Shown in pieces: positions 47,809 to 57,100 of a stretch of DNA of 64,000 nucleotides (position 1 is the stretch's first letter; each line of letters opens with the position of its first letter). Both the position numbers and the translations under genes were made by a program. The notes beneath the pieces are model-generated. The model was not told where the DNA came from, made no database searches, and saw only the letters and a list, made by a program, of their open reading frames with translations. This DNA is from Inquilinus sp052078665 (GTDB taxonomy: Bacteria > Pseudomonadota > Alphaproteobacteria > DSM-16000 > Inquilinaceae): positions 51,794 through 115,793 of the forward strand of contig NZ_JBQJIK010000013.1 in the NCBI RefSeq assembly GCF_052078665.1, written 5' to 3'.

Positions 47809-48105
47809 ATGAAACCTCCGATCGATTCTTTCGCCGCGATCGAGTTCGAAAGTGCCGCCCATCTGACGCTGACTCTGCTCGGCCAGGTGCGGGACGGGCG
47901 GATGACGCCGATCGAATTCGCGATCTGGCTGCGGCAACTGATGATGCACAAGCACGAGCCGCTGTCCGACAACGAGAAGAGCGCCATGGCCTGCACGTTG
48001 GCGGTGGCGCTGCTGGACGAGGAGGGGCTGGACCTCACCCCATCGGAGCTGATGGAGCTGCTGGACAATTCCGAGCAGGCCGGCGCGATCGGGCGGCTGG
48101 TGTAA
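47809..48105 (+). CDS. Small hypothetical protein
   Basis: 98 residues if started at ATG 47809; ATG 47776 and 47686 are in-frame alternatives and none has a clear ribosome site. It is mainly helical and acidic at the C-terminus (LDEEGLDLTPSELMELLDNSEQAGAIG). FAIWLRQLMMHKHEPLSDNEKSAM reads as two amphipathic helices. I do not recognise a family. The preceding 268 bases (47541-47808) hold no other feature I can support. Confidence 0.55.
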   Translation: MKPPIDSFAAIEFESAAHLTLTLLGQVRDGRMTPIEFAIWLRQLMMHKHEPLSDNEKSAMACTLAVALLDEEGLDLTPSELMELLDNSEQAGAIGRLV

Positions 48106-48138
48106 AGCAGGCCGTTCCGTGCCGCGCGCCCATCCAGA

Positions 48139-48327
48139 CTATGACTTCGACGCGTGCTCAGGCTTGCCCTTGCGCCTGGTCGAGGCCAACTCGTCGAGTT
48201 GCTTCTCGCTCATCGACTTGTACATCGATTTCGACGCGCCCTTGAGCTCGCCGACCTTCTGTTCGCCGCGCTTGGCGGCCAGGGCCGCGCCGGCGGCCTT
48301 CTGCTGCGCCTTCGATTTCGCCGGCAT
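48139..48327 (-). CDS. DUF3008-family small basic protein
   Basis: 62 residues: MPAKSKAQQKAAGAALAAKRG, then LKGASKSMYKSMSEKQLDELAST and a KGKPEH ending. This is the DUF3008 pattern, a short lysine-rich protein of unknown function found in many proteobacteria, often noted near stress genes. It is convergent with the preceding hypothetical gene and separate from the regulator upstream. Confidence 0.85.
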   Translation of the reverse strand: MPAKSKAQQKAAGAALAAKRGEQKVGELKGASKSMYKSMSEKQLDELASTRRKGKPEHASKS

Positions 48328-48407
48328 GATCGTGCCTCCGCGATGGTGGGTGCCTGCATCGGGAACGGCCGGTCACGCCGGCCGGTTCCGGACGGCCCGC
48401 TGCGCGA

Positions 48408-49562
48408 TCAGTGGATGAGCTGCTTGATCACGGCGGCGACGCTGCCGGTCTCGACCGGCTTGCGGAGGACCGGCGCCTGGAAGCGGTCGAGCTCCGGATC
48501 GCTGTAGCCGGTCATGAAGGAGAAGGGGATGCTGCGGCGCTGCAGCGTCTGCGCCACCGGGAAGACCCGCCGGCCCTGGTCGAGCCGGACGTCGAGGACG
48601 GCGGCGTCGACGTCGCCGGCTTCGGCCAGGCGCAGGCCGGTCTCGAGCGAACCGGCCGGGCCCAGCACTTCGAAGCCGAGCGAGCGGAGGATGGCCTGCA
48701 TCTGCAGCGCCAGGAGCTGATCGTCCTCCACCACCAGGATGCGCCGGACAGTGCGCTGCAGCGGCGGCTTCGGCGACGGCCGCCCCGAGGCGTGATCGGA
48801 GCCCTTGGTCCAGGCCATCGGCCGCGTCCATTGCGCCAGCGCCTCGAGACCCGGCCCGTCGAGGATCTGCAGCCATTCGGCCTTGAGGCGGATCAACCCG
48901 GTGCGCTGCAGCTTCATCACCATCCGGTTGGTGTGGACCGGCGAGATCCCGAGCGCGTCGGCGATGTCCTGCTGGGTCAGCGGCAGCCGCAGGCCTCGGT
49001 CGCTGACGAGATCCCGGGCCCAGGCCCGCTCGAACAGCCCCAGGAGAAGGGCGGCCACGCGCTCCTCGGCGTTGAGGGCCCCCAGCGACAGCAGGGTCTC
49101 ATGCGCCTGCACGGTCTCCATCGCCAGCACGACGCAGAACTGGCGCAGGGCCGCGGCCGAGGCGGGGTCGATCAGCTCCGCGACCGGGACCGTCGCCACC
49201 CGGGCATCGGTCAGGGCGACGGCGGGCGCGGGCGTCGATCCGGAGAATTGCGAGGTCGCCCCGACCATGTCGCCGGGCATGAGGAAGCGCAGGACGTGCC
49301 GCCGGCCATCGGTCAGGGTGCGGAACTGGGCCATCCAGCCGGAGCGGAGGAGGTGGAGGCAATCGCGGTCGCCCCAATCGGTCCGCTCTCCCTTCGCCAG
49401 GCGAAGCTGATCCGCGCCGACCAGCCGCGACCGGGCTGCCGGGACGAGAAGATCGAGCTGCGGCCGCGCCGCGGCATGCGCGTCGCGACGGCTCGGCCGG
49501 ACGATGTCCGCCGGCGCTGGAGATCCGGAAGATGCGGGGGGAGCGGCCACCCGGACAGGCAT
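48408..49562 (-). CDS. Crp/Fnr-type regulator fused to a C-terminal receiver domain
   Basis: 384 residues in one uninterrupted frame. After a 40-residue Ala/Pro/Arg-rich leader comes a cNMP-binding-like beta-roll (about 45-160; LHLLRSGWMAQFRTLTDGRRHVLRFLMPGD), a Crp-type helix-turn-helix (about 195-245; LTQQDIADALGISPVHTNRMVMKLQR), a linker, and a response-regulator receiver (about 270-384). The receiver keeps the acidic pocket (VVEDD), phospho-acceptor D in AVLDVRL, and K in LRKPV. Crp and receiver domains on one chain are uncommon. ATG 49562. It faces the histidine kinase at 49865. Confidence 0.85.
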   Translation of the reverse strand: MPVRVAAPPASSGSPAPADIVRPSRRDAHAAARPQLDLLVPAARSRLVGADQLRLAKGERTDWGDRDCLHLLRSGWMAQFRTLTDGRRHVLRFLMPGDMVGATSQFSGSTPAPAVALTDARVATVPVAELIDPASAAALRQFCVVLAMETVQAHETLLSLGALNAEERVAALLLGLFERAWARDLVSDRGLRLPLTQQDIADALGISPVHTNRMVMKLQRTGLIRLKAEWLQILDGPGLEALAQWTRPMAWTKGSDHASGRPSPKPPLQRTVRRILVVEDDQLLALQMQAILRSLGFEVLGPAGSLETGLRLAEAGDVDAAVLDVRLDQGRRVFPVAQTLQRRSIPFSFMTGYSDPELDRFQAPVLRKPVETGSVAAVIKQLIH

Positions 49563-49864
49563 GGGTCAGCCCTGCGAGTTGGAGCGTCGACGGATTGATC
49601 AACGCATGGATGGGTCAAGGGTTCCGCAGGCCGTGTTCTCGTTTTGCGATCGATCGGAATTCGCGCACAGGAATACAGACCTGGAAAGTATCATATGTTA
49701 ATCCGGTCGGCGTTTGATCGTCGGAGACCAGCGCTTTTGCTTCGTTCCCATGTTGAGGCCTGCGTCACGCTGCGCTAGATTTGGCGAAGCGTGGCCGGCT
49801 GGCTCGGCGGCCCTCGATCCCCATCGGCTTTGGCGTGGGGCAGACCGGTTTCAGAGGGCACTGA
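49563..49864. other. Divergent intergenic region, Crp-REC / HWE kinase
   Basis: 302 bases between divergent regulators, less GC-rich around 49620-49720. I saw no convincing palindrome, hairpin or consensus promoter pair; both genes must have their promoters here. Confidence 0.4.
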
Positions 49865-51325
49865 ATGAGCGGCAATCCCCAGGCTGCGTCGCCCGCGACC
49901 CCGGGACCGACGTTGCCGACCATCCTGCCTGGAGAACGCGCAGCGCAGGATATTCTGCAGGCGCTGCCGGCGGCGATCTATACCACCGACGCCGACGGGC
50001 GCATCACCTTCTACAACGAGGCTGCGGCCGAGCTGTGGGGCTGCCGGCCGGAGCTGGGCAAGAGCGAGTTCTGCGGCTCGTGGAAGCTGTACTGGCCGGA
50101 CGGCACGCCGCTGCCGCACGACCAGTGCCCGATGGCCCTGGCGCTGAAGCAAGGGAAGCCGATCCTGGGCATGGAGGCGGTGGCCGAGCGGCCCGACGGC
50201 ACGCGAGTTCCCTTCATCGCCTATCCGACGCCGCTGTTCGATGCGGAGGGGCGGCTGACCGGCGCTGTGAACATGCTGGTCGACATCTCGGACCGGCACC
50301 GCGCCGAGCAGTCGGCGCTGGCCGGAGCCGCGGAGCGCATCGTCGGCGAGCAGGCGGCGCAGCGGCTGGCCGCGATCGTGGAATCCTCCGAGGATGCGAT
50401 CGTCGCCAAGGACCTCAACGGCATCATCACGAATTGGAACCGTGGGGCCGAGCGCCTGTTCGGCTACACCGCCGAGGAGGCGATCGGCCAGCCGATCACG
50501 ATCGTGATTCCGGCGGACCGGCTGGACGAGGAGCCGGAGATCCTGGCCCGCATCCGCCGGGGCGAGTGGGTCGAGCCTTTCGAGACCATCCGCCGCCGCA
50601 AGGACGGCAGCTTGGTCGAGATCTCGCTGATGATCTCCCCGGTCCGGAACCGGACGGGCGAGATCGTCGGCGCCTCGAAGATCGCCCGCGACATCACCGA
50701 GCGGAAACGGGCCCAGGAGCGCCAGACCCTGCTGCTGCGGGAGATGAGCCACCGGGTCAAGAACCTGTTTGCCCTGGCCGGCGCCGTCATCACCCTGAGC
50801 ACCCGCACCGCGCGGACGCCGGACGAGCTGGCGGAGCAGGTGCGCAACCGGCTCGGCGCCCTGGCCCGCGCCCATGACCTGACTCTGCCGGACCTGAGGC
50901 GCGAGCAGGCGGTGACGCCGACCACGCTCGAGGCTCTGGCGCGCACCATCGTCTCGCCCTTCGAGGAACAGATCGACGGCCGCGTCACCATCGCCGGGCC
51001 GGAGGTCATCGTCGGCGGGCATGCGGTGACCAGCCTGGCGCTGCTGCTGCACGAGCTGGCGACCAACGCCGCCAAATACGGCGCCCTGTCCACGGCGTCA
51101 GGCCGCATCGCCGTCGTCTGGACGGTCGAGGAGTCGGTGCTGTCGCTGAGCTGGGCGGAGCGGGGCGGGCCGCCGGCCGACGGGACCGCCAATGGCGACG
51201 GCTTCGGCACCTGGCTGGTCGACGGCACCGTCCAAGGCCAGTTGCAGGGGCAGATCGATCGCCGCTGGGATGCCGAGGGCCTGACCATCCTGATGACCAT
51301 GCCGCTGGATCGCCTGGCCGGGTGA
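49865..51325 (+). CDS. PAS-PAS HWE-family sensor histidine kinase
   Basis: 486-residue cytosolic kinase. Two PAS domains (about 35-150 and 175-290; the second with NGIITNWNRGAERLFGYTAEEAIG) precede an HWE kinase core. The H-box is MSHRVKNLFALAGAVI near residue 297, the ATPase region has HELATNAAKYGALS, and the W-x-E signature is in LSWAERGGPP. HWE kinases usually signal through single-domain receivers. The next gene is one, and the divergent Crp-REC protein is a second possible target. Confidence 0.92.
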   Translation: MSGNPQAASPATPGPTLPTILPGERAAQDILQALPAAIYTTDADGRITFYNEAAAELWGCRPELGKSEFCGSWKLYWPDGTPLPHDQCPMALALKQGKPILGMEAVAERPDGTRVPFIAYPTPLFDAEGRLTGAVNMLVDISDRHRAEQSALAGAAERIVGEQAAQRLAAIVESSEDAIVAKDLNGIITNWNRGAERLFGYTAEEAIGQPITIVIPADRLDEEPEILARIRRGEWVEPFETIRRRKDGSLVEISLMISPVRNRTGEIVGASKIARDITERKRAQERQTLLLREMSHRVKNLFALAGAVITLSTRTARTPDELAEQVRNRLGALARAHDLTLPDLRREQAVTPTTLEALARTIVSPFEEQIDGRVTIAGPEVIVGGHAVTSLALLLHELATNAAKYGALSTASGRIAVVWTVEESVLSLSWAERGGPPADGTANGDGFGTWLVDGTVQGQLQGQIDRRWDAEGLTILMTMPLDRLAG

Positions 51326-51431
51326 CGGTGGCGTGCAAGACCTTGGTCGCATCCGCGGAACCCGATCGCGATGCCGCACGTTGGAGGTGCAACTGGTGGC
51401 ATGCCAGTCGGCGCCGGTCGAGAGCGACAGC

Positions 51432-51797
51432 ATGGCCGCGATCCTGATCGTGGAAGACGAGCCCTTCGTGCGGATGATGGCGGAGGACGCGGCCCAGGGC
51501 CTCGGCCTGGAGCCGTTGTCCGTGAGCAACGGCGAGGCGGCGATCGCCGCAGCCAGGACCGCACAGGAGCTGCAGATCCTGTTCACCGACATCCACATGC
51601 CGCCCGGCCCGGACGGCTGGACCGTCGCCCGGGCGGTGCGCGCGATCCATCCCGGCATCCGGGTGATCTACACCAGCGGCCAGGCCGGGCCGGAGGATTG
51701 CGCCCGGCTCGGCGTCCCGGAGGCCCGGCTGCTGCCCAAGCCCTACACCCAGGGCGAACTCGCCGCCGTGATCGCCGAAATCGCCGGCGACCGGTAG
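51432..51797 (+). CDS. Single-domain response regulator
   Basis: 121-residue receiver with no output domain. ILIVEDEPFVRMMAED gives the acidic pocket, phospho-acceptor D is in ILFTDIHMPPGPDGW, T/S in IYTSGQAG, and K in LLPKPYTQGEL. ATG at 51432 is chosen; the open frame reaches back to 51333 without conserved sequence. It follows the HWE kinase by 106 bases and probably receives its phosphate, acting as a shuttle or by protein contact. Confidence 0.88.
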   Translation: MAAILIVEDEPFVRMMAEDAAQGLGLEPLSVSNGEAAIAAARTAQELQILFTDIHMPPGPDGWTVARAVRAIHPGIRVIYTSGQAGPEDCARLGVPEARLLPKPYTQGELAAVIAEIAGDR

Positions 51798-51810
51798 CCG
51801 GGCGACCCCG

Positions 51811-52605
51811 TCACTTCCCCTTGAGCAGCGCGGCCCAGGTGGCCGGGCCGACGATGCCGTCCGCGGTCAGGCGCTTGTCGGCCTGGAAGCGCATCACCGC
51901 CAGCTCCGTCGCCGGGCCGAAATCGCCGTCGACCCCGACCGGCAGGCCGGACGCCCGCAGGCGGGTCTGCAGCTCCGCCACCTCCGGCCCGCGCGAGCCG
52001 CGGCGCAGCACGGGGTGGTCGGCGGAGGGGTCGCGGGCGACGCCCCCCGCCTCCAGCCGGGCCAGAGCGGCCTTGGCCTTGACCAGATAGGCGCGCCGGG
52101 CGTCGAGCCCGTTCTGGCCGCCATTCACCCGGCGCGTGGCATCGATCAGATCGTCGCCGTCGGCGGCCTGGTTGAGCTTGCGGCCCTTCCAGTACTCGCA
52201 GGCGACGCGCAGCGACAGCTTGGGCTCCGCCGCCATCTCGGGATTGTTCTCCAGGTCGACCCCGAGCTTGCCGCCGAGGGTGTGGTAGTTGGCCCGGCCG
52301 GTGAGCTGGATCAGCCCGCGGCCCTTGAAGCGGCGCCCGTCGCCCGGCTGGGTGTTGCCGAGGTCGCGCCGTCCCTCATAGGCGGCGCCCGAGGCATATT
52401 CCTCGGTGGTGCAGAAGCCGTCGGATTCATGCGCCACCTGGGCGAGGAAATGGGCGACCCGCGATCTCGTATTGATCTCATAGTGTTCGAGGACGCTGGC
52501 CAGGCTGTCGCCGATCGAATTGATGATGTTGGCCTGGGCCTCCGCCTTGCGCCCCGACACCCGCGGCGCAATGGCAACCAAGATGTCGCGATCGACCGGA
52601 ATCAT
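51811..52605 (-). CDS. GH19 chitinase/lysozyme-like hydrolase with peptidoglycan-binding domain
   Basis: 264 residues. Residues about 35-190 are a glycoside-hydrolase-19-type domain (RVAHFLAQVAHESDGF with the catalytic glutamate; RRFKGRGLIQLTGRANY). The C-terminal 70 residues are a PG_binding_1 domain (LRRGSRGPEVAELQTRL; VDGDFGPATELAVMRFQ). No signal peptide, as in phage endolysins. ATG 52605 has GGAG upstream. It follows the radical SAM gene by 68 bases in the same orientation and may serve the tail-like cluster at 61389 onward; that link is inference. Confidence 0.87.
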   Translation of the reverse strand: MIPVDRDILVAIAPRVSGRKAEAQANIINSIGDSLASVLEHYEINTRSRVAHFLAQVAHESDGFCTTEEYASGAAYEGRRDLGNTQPGDGRRFKGRGLIQLTGRANYHTLGGKLGVDLENNPEMAAEPKLSLRVACEYWKGRKLNQAADGDDLIDATRRVNGGQNGLDARRAYLVKAKAALARLEAGGVARDPSADHPVLRRGSRGPEVAELQTRLRASGLPVGVDGDFGPATELAVMRFQADKRLTADGIVGPATWAALLKGK

Positions 52606-52673
52606 GATCAAATCTCCATCTCAAATGCAAAAAATCAAATCGACTATGAAAATGAAGGAAACCTAATCCTCGA

Positions 52674-53888
52674 TCAGAGATAACCGGAAATCTTGTCCAC
52701 ATTATGAGACGCGGTGGAGATCGGGAGCGCCGGCTCTTGCTCGATGTCCTGCAGGATCTGCTGCAGGACGGTCTCGGCGATCTCCTGGTGCCCGAGGCGG
52801 CAGGCCATGGTCTCGGTGCCGGCGAAGCTGCCGAGCTCGCCGAGCTTGTTCGACGGCGCGCCGCCGCGGCACAGCGGGAAATATGAGCAATCCCGGGCGC
52901 AGGCGGCCACGCCGGCGGCGATCTCCGCCCAGGCCTGCCGGAACACCGGCCCGTCCAGCACCTCCTGCAGCGTCGAGGTCAGGACGTTGCCGAGGGCGAG
53001 CGAGCCGATCCGCGGATGCTCGAGGCCGGCCAGCTCCGGCGAGAAGGTGTGGATGCGGCCGTCATGGCTGACAGTGACGATGTCGAACGGCATGTTCTGG
53101 TCGTTGCCGGGCCAGGCTCCGGCAGGCGGCTCCTGCAGCCCGGCGAGGATGGTGCGGACCTCGCGGATGTCGACGCCGAGGGCCGCCGCCCGGCGCCAGG
53201 CCCGCTCGAAGAAGCCGCGGAAGCATCCGGCGCGGTCGCGGGACAGGGAGGAGCGGGCGTGGACGCCCTCGACCTCCTCGACATTGAAGCCGATCTCGCG
53301 GATGTCGTGGGCGGCGAAGAACTCCACCAGTTCCTCGGGCGCGTCGAGCGCCGCGTCGCCGACGACGCAGATCGCGTGAAACGGGATACCGTGCCGCTGC
53401 AGCGCCGCGACGCCGCGCATAACCGCATCATGCGTGCCGCGCCCCGCCCGGGTCCGGCGCTGCGCGTCGTGCAGCCGGGCGGGGCCGTCGAGGCTGACGC
53501 CGATCTGCACCCCGTGCTCGCGGAACAGCGCGCACCAGCGGTCGTCGACCAGCGTCCCGTTGGTCTGGATGCAGTGCCTGAGGACGGGGCCGGCCGGCCG
53601 TGCCGACGCGGCGGCGGCGAAGGCGTCGCGATACCAGTCGACCGGCAGCGTCAGCGGCTCGCCGGCATGCCAGACCACCGCCAGCTCCGGCGCGGCGAGG
53701 CCGCTGGTCTCCAGCCAGCGGAGGGCGGCATGCACCGTCTCCGGCGCCATCCGGGCGCGGTTGCCGCGGTCCGGCAGGTAGCAGTAGCCGCAGGCGATGT
53801 TGCAGAACGGCGTGCCCTGCAGGACCAGCAGCCGCGTCCGGCCGCGCAGGTCGTCCGGCTGAGGAACGCCGATCAGAAATTCCGCCAC
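52674..53888 (-). CDS. Radical SAM/SPASM peptide maturase, GrrM/OscB-like
   Basis: 404 residues from GTG 53888 (GTG 53909 is possible). The radical SAM motif is C29-NIA-C33-GY-C36 in the setting LVLQGTPFCNIACGYCYLPDRG, characteristic of cyclophane-forming maturases (GrrM/OscB, XyeB, FxsB group). A SPASM-type region near the C-terminus has CARDCSYFPLCRGG with further cysteines for auxiliary clusters. These enzymes join an aromatic side chain to the beta carbon two residues on. The start lies inside the last codons of the precursor peptide gene, with 16 bases of overlap, so enzyme and substrate are translationally coupled. Confidence 0.88.
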   Translation of the reverse strand: MAEFLIGVPQPDDLRGRTRLLVLQGTPFCNIACGYCYLPDRGNRARMAPETVHAALRWLETSGLAAPELAVVWHAGEPLTLPVDWYRDAFAAAASARPAGPVLRHCIQTNGTLVDDRWCALFREHGVQIGVSLDGPARLHDAQRRTRAGRGTHDAVMRGVAALQRHGIPFHAICVVGDAALDAPEELVEFFAAHDIREIGFNVEEVEGVHARSSLSRDRAGCFRGFFERAWRRAAALGVDIREVRTILAGLQEPPAGAWPGNDQNMPFDIVTVSHDGRIHTFSPELAGLEHPRIGSLALGNVLTSTLQEVLDGPVFRQAWAEIAAGVAACARDCSYFPLCRGGAPSNKLGELGSFAGTETMACRLGHQEIAETVLQQILQDIEQEPALPISTASHNVDKISGYL

Positions 53889-54142
53889 AGGTTGCCCCAC
53901 TGGTTCCACCAGTTCCCTTGCGCCAGGCGGGTGCCGCCCCGGCGATCGCCGGGATCCGCCGTGGGATCGGCCGCGTCGCGGGTCTTGGCGACGGCCGCCC
54001 GGATCTCAGGCAGGCGGTCGATGGCCCGGCCGGCCGGCGGATGCGCCGCCTCGGCCGGCAGCGACGACAGCAGCAGCGACGCGATCACCGCGGCGCCGCG
54101 CGAGAACAGTCGGTTCCGGTATGCCATGGGTCTTGGCCTCAT
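53873..54142 (-). CDS. Putative GrrA-like cyclophane RiPP precursor
   Basis: 89 residues. A basic start and hydrophobic stretch GAAVIASLLLSSLPAEAA (signal peptide, cleavage near residue 32) precede a polar leader and a C-terminal core GNWWNQWGNLWRNF. The core contains W78-x-N80, W82-x-N84 and W86-x-N88 in a strict four-residue period. This is the aromatic-x-Asn pattern that triceptide maturases convert into three-residue cyclophanes, and GrrA precursors are likewise exported with aromatic/Asn/Gly-rich C-termini. ATG 54142 lies 5 bases after the STAND gene stop with GGAG upstream; ATG 54127 is an alternative. Adjacent to its likely maturase. Confidence 0.8.
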   Translation of the reverse strand: MRPRPMAYRNRLFSRGAAVIASLLLSSLPAEAAHPPAGRAIDRLPEIRAAVAKTRDAADPTADPGDRRGGTRLAQGNWWNQWGNLWRNF

Positions 54143-54147
54143 CTTCG

Positions 54148-57100
54148 TCACTCCGTGCATCTGATGGCCCGGCAGGGGTCCGAGAGATCCTCCAGCCGCG
54201 GCGTGACCGCGGGGGCGAGGATCCGCACGTGCTCATGCTGCGCGTCCAGGTCGACGACGACGGTCCGCCACACGCCGTACGCATCCTGGAATTCCAGTGT
54301 CGTGTCGGTGGCCGCGATCCTCCGGATCGGGCCGCCGCTCCAGAAGCTCAGGCCGGCGATGCGGATGATCGGGGAGGCGGTGCCGGGAATGACCTGGCGG
54401 CGCACGTCGACATACACCCGGCACGGATCGAACGAGGTGGGTTCGGCAGAGGCGGTGCAGCCTCTGGCCACGCCGGCCGCCGCGTCGGCGGGCAGGATTT
54501 CCCAGCGATGCACCGTCACGATGGTCTTGCTCATGGCGATCTCGTCGATGCACCCGTCCGGCCCCTTGGTTACGTCGCAGGCCTCCTGCCCGCGCTGCGG
54601 ATCGGGATCGGCCGAGAGGACCGGCCGCAGCATGCCCGGGCTGAGATCGGCGACCACGCGATCGGCCGCGCTGCCGAAGGAGAAGCCGCGGCGCAGCGTG
54701 CCGGAGCCGTCGGGCCCGGCATAGTCGGCGATGGCTTCGCCCGACGAAGCGGCGTTGCCGCGGAGCGCCACCGCCAGCCAGGCCGACTGGAACCGGTCCC
54801 GGACGTCACCGCCGGCTTTCACATCGGCGCTGGCGAGGCGGGCCGGCAGCGGCGACACGGTCGCGCCCCAGGCGGCGCAGTCCCCGGGGCTGCTCCCGCC
54901 CCGGGGCCCGACGCAGTGCCATTCGAGCGCGTGAAACTGGGGCAGTCGCTCGCGCGGCCATGCCATCAGCAGCTCCGCATCCGCGCTCAGGCAGAAGATC
55001 GTGTCCGCATAGGGCTGGCTTTCGATCTCGCCCTTCTGCGGCATCTCGCGCGCCACCCCGCGGGTGGGCGGCCTGCTGATCTGGCCGAAGAACGGCCGCC
55101 AGAAGATCTTTCGGGCGTCGGGGACGTGGCGGAAGCCGACGCCGAGCGGCCGCGAGCCATCCCGTGTGATCGGGGACGAGGCCGGACGGTCGCGCTCACC
55201 GTTCGCCAGGACCAGGCTGCAGGAGGAGCGCGGCGTCGCCGGCACATCGGGCAGCACCCGGATGGCGACGGCACCGGTGAGGGCGCGCGCGGCCTGTTCC
55301 CAGGATCCGACGGCGAGGTAGAGCTCGTCCTGGCTGCGGCCCAGCGCAGCGGGATCCAGCTTGCCGATCTGGCCGAAGGCCTTCTGCAGCTCGAAGGCCC
55401 TGAATTCGGGGGATTCCTGATCGGGACCGGCCTCACGGTACCGGACAGCGGCCGCCACCGCGTTCATGTACAGAGCCGTGTTCGCGGTTTCGAGCTCCAG
55501 ATTTGCGGTTTCGAGCTTCCGGTTCGCGGTTTCGAGCTCCGAATTTGCCTGCGTGAGGGCGAACCAATCGACCCCCACCATGACCAAACCGCCCATGAAC
55601 AGCAGCGTGAAGCCGGCCAGCAGGCTGACGAAATAGAGCAGCCGCGATACCCGGCGCCCGGCGTAGCGGGAGGCGAGAGCGAAGGGTGTCTCGACGGCGG
55701 CGATGCCCTGCAGCATGCGCTGCTCGAGCGCATTGCGCCCTTCGGGCCGCCGGGTCGCGCCGTCCATCGGCGATGATTTCCGTTCCGCGCGATCGGCCAG
55801 AAGCGCGGCGGCCAGGGGACGGCTGATGCGGGGGGCGGGGCCCAGGACTTTCGCGATGCCCTCCTTGAACCGATCCGGAATCGCGGCCGCCGCCTGCTTC
55901 TCGACCGTTTCCATCACCCAGTTCCGGCCCCTGATCACCCAGCCCGGGATCCAGCGCAGGAGGCCGGGCCGGGCGCTTGGAGCCGGGGCGGTCCCGACAT
56001 TGCCGACCACCTCCTCGAGCGCCTCGCCGATCTGATCGGCCTCGTGCAGCCAGTCGGAATAGCGCGCCCAGTTGCGGATCAAGGCCTCATGGGACACGTC
56101 GTAGATCGGCTCGTCTCCCGTCCTGCCGACATTCAGGTACCCCGCGGCCTGGAAAGTCTTCAGCACCGCCTCCATCGCCGCGGTCGCGTCGCCGGCCTCG
56201 GATCCGTCGAGCAGGGCGGCCGCGCGCCGGGCGGTGACGAAGCGCCGGGCCCAGTTGCCGCGATCGTCCTTGCGCGCCATGGCGCAGAAGATCGTCCGCA
56301 GCACCAGCTTGGCGCGAGCCTCCCGGGTCTCCGGCGTCTCGGCCGCCGGCAGCTGCTGCGCCGCCGCCGCCGCGGCCGCCGCATGGATGGCGTCGGCGTG
56401 CTGGTTCAGGCAGCGGACGAGCCAGCCGGGCGTCGACAGATCGCTGCGCATGGCGGCTTCGACATCGCGGCGGAGAATGCGGAAGCCGGGCGCGCCGTCC
56501 TCGGCCGGCCCGCGCTGCCAGCGCTCCGCGGCGCTGTCCCAGATCTGCAGCAGCCCGTGCTGCAGCAGCGGCAGATGGTCCGAGGCGTGGGTGAGGGAGT
56601 CCAGCAGGTGCCGGACCTCCTGCAGCAGGAGGTCGACCACCTCCGGCTCGAAGGGGGCCGTGTCCCGGCCTTCCCGGGCACCGTCCGGGCCCCCGAGCCA
56701 GTCCTGGATGACCGCGCGGGCGGGCGAGACGATCATCTCCCGCCGCTCGACATCGTCGTCGATCGGGCCGAGCAGATAGGCGGTGTCGGTGATGATGCCG
56801 GCGAGGCCCCCCTCGGCGCAGCGGTGCAGCTCCTCGCTGCGCAGGGTCAGCGCCAGGAACAGGCAGGACGGGCGGGCCTCGAAGGTCGCCTCCACCAGCC
56901 GACGCAGGTTGCCCCGGCCTTCCCGGGTCACCTCGGGGCGGAACACCTCCTCGAACTGGTCGACCAGGATCAGCAGGTTGGGGGCGCCGGCGCGCAGGCC
57001 GCGCGACAGCGCCTGGTCCAGCCGGTCCAGCGCCTCGCCGGCCAGCGTGAACAGGGCCGAGACATTGAGCCAGAGCGACCGCAGGTCCCGGCTGCCGCGG

